Source: Mycocentrospora acerina
Taxonomy: Eukaryota; Ascomycota; Dothideomycetes; Pleosporales
Direction of reading: 5' to 3'
NCBI GenBank assembly: GCA_022701365.1
Contig: JAKUHH010000033.1
Span: 1-64,000, forward strand
DNA length: 64,000 bases
The position numbers and the translations under genes are program-made. Shown here one piece after another: positions 57,154-64,000 of this stretch; within the stretch, counting starts at the first letter, position 1, and the number at the start of each line of letters is the position of its first letter. The notes under the pieces were generated by a model. The model searched no databases. It was not told the origin of the DNA and saw nothing but the letters and a program-made list of their open reading frames with translations.

Positions 57154-57225
57154 GTAACCTAGTTTTCAAGCGAGTGAGCTGTACAAGCAAGTAAGCTACC
57201 CTACTAACTTTAGGCACCTCTATAT
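57154..57225 (+). repeat. Left terminal inverted repeat of the decayed DNA transposon
   Basis: About 70 bp, starting GTAACCTAGTTTTCAAGC, matching the reverse complement of 58935-59005 with differences that are mostly transitions. Confidence 0.75.
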
Positions 57226-58934
57226 GCATATGTCTTAATAATTTAATAATATAATATATACAAAATTATAGACTAGCTTAATTAGTACTCTAGGCATCAT
57301 TTTTGCATATATATAAGTTATAACTAGTCTCTCTACACCTTATGCAGCGCGCAAGAGCTTAGTAGCTGCAGCTAGATTACTCTCCTCTTTAACACTATTT
57401 ATAAGAAATTTAATAATTAGCTTCTTATTAAGTAAGTAGATCTTTTTTTGCTCTTTTTATTAACACTCTTTGCTTATATATATGCTTTTTTTATACTGTT
57501 TATGCACTAACTTTGCCTTATTAGCTCTCTTAAGGCAGGCAATCTAATTATATATTAGCTTAGCAGAGAGTATTATTATTCTAGCTGTCTTCTTTAGCTA
57601 ATAAATTACCTTAATAATTTTAACTTATAAAAAATCTTTTATTGCTTAATATAATTATATATAATGTTAATTAAGCTTTAAACTTTTAAATATTACTTAG
57701 TATATAAGCTTTTTAAAGAGCCTCTATAGGAGCAGCTAGTAGAGTAGGTGTATAAAGCTATAATTTAAACATTAATAGAATAATATCTAGCTAGAGAGGC
57801 ATAAGGCCTATACTTTAAAAAACTAAGCAGATATTTACTACTATAAATAAATAATTAATTACAGACTTAAAAGCTAGCAGGAACTTAAGCTTTATAATAT
57901 AGTTACTATAGTAGCAGATTAAGAATTTAACTTTATAGCTATATATATACTCTAATAGTAAGAAGTAGCTAATATTAAGTTACTATAGTAGGTAAGATAA
58001 GTAAAGTAGTATATAAAGTATATAAATATTATTCTCTTTATAAAGCTCTTAAAACTTTAGTAAGTTATAGTATTTATAGATATTAAAGATAAGCAGGCAT
58101 TATTAACTAATAATATAACTCTTAATATAAGTATTAAAGTGCTTTAACTACTTAACTCTTATCTTATTAATTTTTAGCTTTTATTACTTACTGTAATTAC
58201 TTAGTTATATAAGATATTTTTCTCTTTATATAAAGCAGATAAGTAATACTAGCTAGTAAAGATAAAGAATAGTAAAACTAACTAGCTACTAGTATTAATT
58301 ATAGTAATTACTGTTACTTACTAATAATTGCTTAGCCAAATAGCTTTTAGCTTACTTTTTCTCTCTAACTTTAATATAATAAGCTAAGTTATAATTTTGC
58401 TTTTAATATAGCTTACTTTATTAAAGTTATAGTTATCTTTGTTATAGATACTGCACTTTGCCTTTATCTCTTTTATAAGCTTAAACTAGCTCTTAAATAG
58501 AGCTAGATTTTTATATAGAGCTAACTTCTTTTTTTTTACTTAATTAAAATATATTATAAGACTATCTACTTAAAAAAGTTACATAGCTAGTAGCTACTAA
58601 CTTAACTAGCACTATAGATAGCTAGAAGCTTATTAGCTATATTCTATAAAGCTATATATATAGGCAAAAATCTATAATAGTTAAAGTTAAGTATATAGCT
58701 AATTATTACCTGCTCTTCTTAATAAGTAGGCTATTTTAAGTTAGGCTAGCAATTATATTAGGCAAGTCTACTAGTATTTTAGTAGTAGAGTGTTACATAA
58801 AAGACTTTAAATTTCTTTTTAGCACATTGCTTAGTTAAGAATTAATTTATATTTAAAGTTAATATAGTAAGATTTAAATTACCCTTATAATAAGCATGTA
58901 GAGATATAGTTTGTAGAGTTATAATTAATTTAAG

Positions 58935-59005
58935 TGTAGAGGTGCGCAAAGTTAGTAGGGTAGCTTTCTTACTTATACAGCTTACTTGCTTAAAGACTAC
59001 GTTAT
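58935..59005 (-). repeat. Right terminal inverted repeat of the decayed DNA transposon
   Basis: Read on the minus strand it starts ATAACGTAGTCTTTAAGC and continues through the conserved AAGCTACCCTACTAACTTT block. It pairs with 57154-57225. Confidence 0.75.
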
Positions 59006-59007
59006 TA

Positions 59008-59464
59008 CTTTTAAGGCTTTTACTCTTCTCTGTTTCTTTAGCTTATTATTAGCTTATTTATTATTCTAATATTATTTTTTTTAGTTTTGTATTTAGATAG
59101 CTTTTAATAGTTTTAAATTATCCTATTTTAATTTGCTTTGGTCTAGCCTTTTTAAGATTATTAGGAAAGTTAATTATTTCTTAATACTTTTAGAATTCAA
59201 TTTACTTACAATTTCTGTTATTTTTAAAATATACCAGTACTTGTACAGCCTAGTAATTAGATAGCTGATCTTTTATCTACTTTTTTTATATAGTAGTCAA
59301 AGCCTTTTTAGAGCTGCATAGAAATTAAAATAAATGTAAATTATTCTCATATAAGGCTCTTATCGTACTTTATTGCTTAATGTTTTAAGAATAGTAAATT
59401 GCTTAGGTTTTATCATTTCTAGGATTTGTCCTAGGTTGTAGCTTTTTTCCTGTAGGTTATAAGG
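59008..59464. other. AT-rich sequence, nothing recognised
   Basis: About 450 bp of RIP-like composition between the DNA transposon and the solo LTR. No frame or repeat border was found. Confidence 0.5.
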
Positions 59465-59469
59465 CTTAG

Positions 59470-59753
59470 TGTGACGTTCAAATCATCACACCCTAGCTTA
59501 CCCCTGAGATAGCCGAAACTTATCTAAAAGCCACCTGTTATATACCTACCCTAGATTGTAACTCTTAGGAAAGGAGGTATAAAAGAGTGCAGGCTATAGA
59601 CCTTATAAAAGTATTTTTTCTGTATCCTTTTATACAAGACCTATTGGTGTAGAGAATAGTATCTTTAATTTACTAGTCCTAGCACTCCTAAATGCCTTGT
59701 TGTAGACATTTAGACCCTATTCGGATCACTCTCTTCTTACATGCGTCGTTACA
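59470..59753 (+). repeat. Solo LTR of the main retrotransposon family, inverted, with 5-bp target duplication
   Basis: 284 bp collinear with the reverse complement of the LTR at 3438-3725 (TGTGACGTTCAAATC at the start, CGTCGTTACA at the end). It is flanked by CTTAG at 59465-59469 and 59754-59758, a perfect 5-bp duplication, with no internal sequence attached. This places the same family at both ends of the window in opposite orientations. Confidence 0.88.
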
Positions 59754-59841
59754 CTTAGCAGGTCTATTTAATAATAGCCTGCTGCAGTCTCTTCTCCTTG
59801 TTTTAACCTGTCTGTGTATAGCAAGATAGGTTAAGCTAGCC

Positions 59842-59918
<77 letters not shown>
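59842..59918. repeat. (TAG)n microsatellite, about 26 units
   Basis: An uninterrupted TAG array of about 77 bp in the AT-rich block, followed by ATT/AGT-type trinucleotides. Confidence 0.95.
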
Positions 59919-61322
59919 CTATTATTATTGCTATTTCTAGTAGTAGCAGTAGTAGCTAGGATTGTCTGATTTTTTTGTTGTTATTTTTGTGTCATTTGTG
60001 TTTTTGTACTAACTAGCTTTAGTGTGCTTTTGCAGTCTCTTCTTTGTTTTCTTTAGTAATCTAGATAGTAGCATAAGAGCCTGCAGGCTGACTCTATATC
60101 TTTGCTAATAGATCTAATATTTCGTCTATATTAGAGTGTTTCTCTGTTCTCCTAGTTAGCCTAGTAAGCTAGGTTTAATATTTTTATGTTTTTTGTGTCT
60201 TTTGTAGTATTATTGTTTTGGGGTTTTCTCTCTGCTGATAGCTTTTCTAATAGGGTAATTGCTACTAAAAGCTAGTAGCCTTAAAGCATATTGCTAGCAC
60301 AGTTTTTCTGTTTTAATTTCTAAAGGTAAGATAACTGCTTCTGTACTAAGTGTTTTTATTAAAATCCCTTAAAAGCACCTAAAATTTGTCTAAATGCGGT
60401 ATTTTGCATAATTTGTAAATAGCCTAACGGTCCTTTGATTCCTTTGTTCTACTACGATTGTGTGCTATAGTCTGCAATAGATTGAACACAAGAAATATAT
60501 AGCTGTTTTGTTGCTTGCATACTAAGGCCTTTTTGTTCCGTTGAGTTTTAGCGAAGTGGAAAGTGGAATAGAACGTCAGTAGAGTGATGTACAGAATTCG
60601 AACCTCTAACCTTGATTGTACATACCATGACAGTCTGTAGCCATAGCTGGATAGTTTTGGATAATTTGAGGAAGCATTCGGAATGTAGGAGCAAGGGTTT
60701 CAAGCAAATTGAAGCAACTTGAGCATGGAACTAATAGAGGTAAATCTAAAAGGTTCCTGAGAAGTTTTGGATCTAAGTCATGTATATGTAGAATTGGAGA
60801 CTAAACGACAAAAAATACATAAATTAAACAATGTAGGATTCTAGAAGAAGCAGAGTGCTACGATGTCATTTTAGCTGAAAATGATGGTGCTCCGGTGTTG
60901 GAATTTCCTGGGCGTCCGAGTAGTCTGAAGAATCTGAGGAGCTGAACGGAATTGGTATTTGAGAAGATATCTGTTTGTATCCTTAGAAGCTCTAGTTATA
61001 TTCTACAAGAGTCCTCTTGAAATAATGGTTGTGGAGTGTCAAGGCAGAGTTGTGTTGCTATTAAGGAAATTCTCCTGTAATTGATGATATTCAGTGGGCG
61101 ATGAGCTTAAACCTGTCAACTAGTTGATTACCTGAATAAGAATCAGCTGAGAAATATATGCTGGTTGTGACTATGCCATCTTCGATATACTAAGTTCAAC
61201 TTCATCCCTCATCTGCATACATGATAGAGAATCTCAATAGAGTTTAATCATTCTATAATATATCTATTGATTGCAATTATGCGTTCAAAGCTAGGACTCG
61301 TGCGTGAGGTGTAGAGTTTGCA
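59919..61322. other. AT-leaning region, no gene recognised
   Basis: T-rich, repeat-like sequence to about 60,500, then more balanced sequence without an open frame above 60 codons. It may hold decayed repeats. Confidence 0.5.
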
Positions 61323-61580
61323 CTAAGTTTGGCTCTGTTCTTTGACATAACCTTCTAAAATCCCCATCTTATCCAGCCCCAACTTGTTGCCAAAATTGTG
61401 AAGCTTGCGCTTCAGCCGCTCAACGACCGGATCAGAGGGCCCAGATTTAGCTATAACTCATTGAGGAAAAATTACTTACAACGTGTGTCTTTCTGTTAGT
61501 TATCCTGAATCAAGTTCTCTTTCTTGCTGTATAAACATCGCCGTGAGACATGCCTTCCGGTTCTTAATAGCTACTCAAAC
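61323..61580 (-). pseudogene. Remnant of an unrecognised gene (C-terminal part)
   Basis: On the minus strand an exon-like stretch 61450-61323 reads KSGPSDPVVERLKRKLHNF, then GNKLGLDKMGILEGYVKEQ, ending SQT-stop. It is preceded by a short intron-like gap with GTAAGT and TATAG borders (61489-61451). The upstream stretch reads EGMSHGDVYTARKRT, followed by a TGA and RITNRKTHV. The composition is coding-like, but the TGA and the lack of any further upstream exon suggest a broken gene. The family is not recognised. Confidence 0.4.
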
Positions 61581-61766
61581 GTTAATCATTTACAGAATGG
61601 CGTACTCATATTGTTCAGATAGACAGGTTAAGGGAATGCAATTTGTATTCCAGATGATCAACAGATGAAGAAAACGAACAAAACCGGACCTACTCTGCTT
61701 GAGGTGGACCTAAACATCTTACGTGTCATATATGTGATCTCATTCTTAATCGATATTATTAATCCC

Positions 61767-62731
61767 CTAACAGCGTTGATTTGCAATAACATGGTGTGCG
61801 GATAGCGGCGCCAAGGGGACTTCGTATGCTCGCTCATCTAAGAATTGCGACTCGGTGTCACCCCTCGTATATTTGCTTTCGTTCTTGCCAAGTTTGCTCT
61901 TTTTGTTTCCCCACTCTCTCCCCGCAATCAACCCAAGAGTAGAGCTATCCAGTCTGTCCACAAGAAAACCGAGCGAGATGTATATGGTGACAACCAAAAA
62001 CTCATCAATGATTGCCATCAGAACAATTACTAGAACACTCCCTGTAACGACATTAAACAGCCGATTGTGCAGAAACACATTACACGCCGAGTACACCAAT
62101 CTGACGAGTACAAACGGCAACGCGAAGGCGATAGCAACCGAGACCCGACGTTCTTTTGTTGGAACCACGTGTGTTCTGGATAAGGAGGCGGCGTAAACGA
62201 GCACAATAGCGATATATCCGACAATATAGAGTACGACGCCGACTTTGCTAGTTGTGGCGACTTGAACAGTACCGTTGGGCAATATGTTGCTGCTTGTGCC
62301 ACCGACGATACTGAGTATCAACCCAAGGATGATAATTAGTTGGATAAGGCGAAAGTGTTTAGTCGTGAACACTGGTGTGGATTTGGCGTTGATAAAGTCA
62401 ACCCTGTGGTACTATTAGTTATTGTTCCAGAGGTCTTTGCGTGTGTGCAATATACTTACAATCTACTTAACATTCCCAAAGTCGCCAACAGCAGCGGTGA
62501 GATTCCAATAGAATCAATGATGATGGTTGCTATTAATAAGCCTTCTGAGTGGTTGCTTTGCGATACAATCTGACATATGGCACCGACGATGCGGACAATA
62601 CATAGAATAAGCGTGTAGATCCAGCCACCACTACGTTTGAATCCATGCTTGTAGCAGACAAATATAGAAAGAACGAAGAGTGGGATGAAAACAACAAGCT
62701 CGGCAATTGACACAGCGTTGTGATCGTGCAT
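61767..62731 (-). CDS. Multi-spanning membrane protein, DUF7702-like
   Basis: Two exons (62731-62460 and 62403-61767, 56-bp intron) give 302 residues. Hydropathy shows about seven membrane segments, among them ELVVFIPLFVLSIFVCY, WIYTLILCIVRIVGAICQI, LIIILGLILSIVGG, VGVVLYIVGYIAIVLVYAAS, VAIAFALPFVLVRLVYSA and VLVIVLMAIIDEFLVVTIYI. A short hydrophilic tail follows. The opening (AVSIAELVVFIPLF, KHGFKRSGGWIY, RIVGAICQ) fits the fungal family annotated as DUF7702, whose function is unknown. It stands head to head with the Zn2Cys6 gene at the right edge, sharing about 640 bp of upstream sequence. Confidence 0.78.
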
Positions 62732-63374
62732 TATGACGCGATGTATGGTGTGGAAAGCGTTCTTCGATGTTGAAATTGCAAAGATGTAAATTGGTGCCAA
62801 ACAATATCTTCAATGGAGGTCCCTCTTTATATGCCATTTTAGCATCAATTGCATGGCCAGAGATGAGCGTTCAGACCCAAACGTTCGCGACAGGAAAGCG
62901 TTGGCTGACTTGGTTACACTCGTCCGAAATAGGCATGCACTTCGTTAGCGTGGTGACACCCCTTGTGGTCTCACCGCAGCAATCTCAACGTTCTGTGTGG
63001 ATTATTCATCCATGTCCCTATTGCAGCCACTCGGCTCAGCCACCAGGCGGATGCGTATGCGTATGCCTTATGCCGTAAATTGGGGCGGTGCGACGCTGAT
63101 AGAGCGGCCTTGCCGAAGATCATGAAGCTTAGCCTGCTGCTGTCCAATCAGGCCTGCCCTTCTGCGGGAATAAGCCTGTCATACAATGACAAGCTTTGCA
63201 GGTGCCAGGCAACAGCACAAGATGATAACCACGACACACTGCCCAAGCCCAGGCCTAAGCTTGGAGGAGGCGGTTGCGATATTTCCTTTCAAGGAAACTG
63301 TTGCGTTGTGTACATCGACGAAACCGGTAGTGCCTAGCTGCTAATTGTCTGGCTTACGATTCACACCGACTGCA
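62732..63374. other. Shared upstream region of two divergent genes
   Basis: 643 bp between the DUF7702-like gene and the right-end Zn2Cys6 gene. A small GATGCGTATGCGTATGC repeat is present near 63050-63066. Plus-strand frames here (62767-63078, 62963-63337) show no motif. Confidence 0.5.
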
Positions 63375-64000
63375 ATGGTTTACCGAGGACGCCCTTCAGC
63401 CTCTTGCTTGCAGTGCCGTGGTCGGCGCATCAAAGTATTGACACACATACATTTAGCGCTGTAGCCCGTCCTGACAAAATCTCCCAGTGCGACAAAAAGG
63501 TACCTCATTGCACTCAATGCAAGCGGATGCGCGTCGAATGTTCGGGCTATCGCGACCTGTCATTTCAGAATTTCCGGGATGAGAGTGAGAAGGTTATTAG
63601 CAAGGCGCAGAAGAGTTATCAAAATGCTACCGATAGTACTGTTCGAGTGGATTTCTGCACGCCAAAGAGAAATGGAAAGAAGAACTCTATTGTTTTCAAC
63701 TCGTGCGATGCTACACCACCTGAAACTATCCATGAAGGTATTCGGTCGGATCCACATCTATCATTTGGCATGTCACAAAGCATCGAAGGAATAGCTATTG
63801 CTCATTTCATGTCATCCCACATTCCAGGGAGTCGCTTCGACTACCTTTCAAAAATACACACCCAGCCCGGCACTGGAACCGCTTTGCAGGCGACTATTCA
63901 TGCGACTGCGATGGCTTCTCTGGCCCAAGAACTTAGGCAACCAGAGATTATGAACATGGCACGTCGCTGTTATGCGACAGCGCTACTAGAGACGAACTTA
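63375..64000 (+). CDS. Zn2Cys6 transcription factor, N-terminal part (runs off the window)
   Basis: Exon 1 (63375-63434) encodes MVYRGRPSASCLQCRGRRIK. A 53-bp intron (GTATTG..CCCAG, with a CTGAC branch site) follows, and exon 2 from 63488 stays open to the last base. The joined cluster CLQCRGRRIKCDKKVPHCTQC then KRMRVEC gives C-x2-C-x6-C-x5-C-x2-C-x6-C, followed by SGYRDLSFQNFRDES, a sequence typical of regulators with a DUF3468-type (Fungal_trans_2) body. Later residues (FMSSHIPGSRFDYLSKIHTQ, ATAMASLAQE, ARRCYATALLETN) fit the start of that domain. 191 residues are visible. Targets unknown; it is divergent from the DUF7702-like gene. Confidence 0.85.

Larger units (their letters stand above)
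57154..59005. mobile_element. RIP-decayed TIR DNA transposon (Tc1/mariner-like, TA target duplication)
   Basis: Inverted repeats of about 70 bp bound a 1,852-bp segment. The left end (57154-57225) and the reverse complement of the right end share CAAGCAAGTAAGCTACCC-like sequence and CTACCCTACTAACTTT then CACCTCTA. Both ends are flanked by TA (57152-57153 and 59006-59007). Size, long TIRs and TA duplication fit fungal Fot1/pogo-type Tc1-mariner elements. The interior is TA-saturated and no transposase frame survives. Confidence 0.72.

Noticed and set aside
1..64000. CRISPR arrays, bacterial operons or phage-type systems
   Set aside because: The spliced eukaryotic genes, Pol III tRNA and RIP pattern show fungal nuclear DNA; tandem arrays present lack a repeat-spacer structure.

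Overview
The window reads as a filamentous ascomycete (Pezizomycotina, probably a Dothideomycete). Genes have short GT..AG introns (mostly about 40-110 bp), and GC-balanced gene blocks alternate with very AT-rich blocks. In the AT-rich blocks, retroelement copies have decayed by C-to-T / G-to-A change in the manner of repeat-induced point mutation (RIP). Family calls come from reading translated motifs; no database search was run.

Layout. 1-12,389 is a stack of Ty3/gypsy-type LTR retrotransposon copies: A (1-3,725, weakly mutated) abuts the interior of B (3,726-7,589), which abuts the interior of C (7,590-9,837), which abuts an inverted LTR. This is a nested series in which the outer copies are far more RIP-decayed. 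A fourth remnant and a second inverted LTR complete the block. 12,636-47,046 is a conserved housekeeping block, mostly on the minus strand: cytochrome b2 L-lactate dehydrogenase, a STRIPAK subunit (Far11/STRIP/HAM-2 type), a Cbf1-type bHLH factor, a Ser/Thr-rich secreted protein, ER processing glucosidase I, SNRNP27, Elongator subunit Elp5, a divergent SDR-fold protein (plus strand), a 48-residue DnaJ-zinc-finger-like microprotein, an intron-containing tRNA-Glu, a KDM4-type JmjC histone demethylase, and an RGG protein resembling the YAG7 family.

47,892-55,332 is an accessory block on the plus strand: a GMC oxidoreductase, a secreted lipase and a Zn2Cys6 transcription factor whose zinc cluster is spread over three small exons. 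56,500-60,500 is a second AT-rich block with a RIP-decayed TIR transposon (TA target duplication, about 1.85 kb), a solo LTR with a perfect 5-bp duplication and a long (TAG)n tract. The right end carries a DUF7702-like membrane protein gene and, divergent from it, the start of another Zn2Cys6 regulator that runs off the window.

How the genes may work together. The housekeeping genes serve unrelated cellular roles (respiration, signalling, glycosylation, splicing, tRNA modification, chromatin) and look like ordinary conserved neighbours. The GMC oxidoreductase, lipase and regulator lie in tandem between a conserved block and a RIP block, a usual position for accessory or niche-specific functions; co-regulation is inferred only. 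Two sequence-assembly blemishes are visible: a single N inside a 118-bp duplicated overlap near 1,414, and an N-gap of 194 bases bounded by poly-G near 33,300-33,490.
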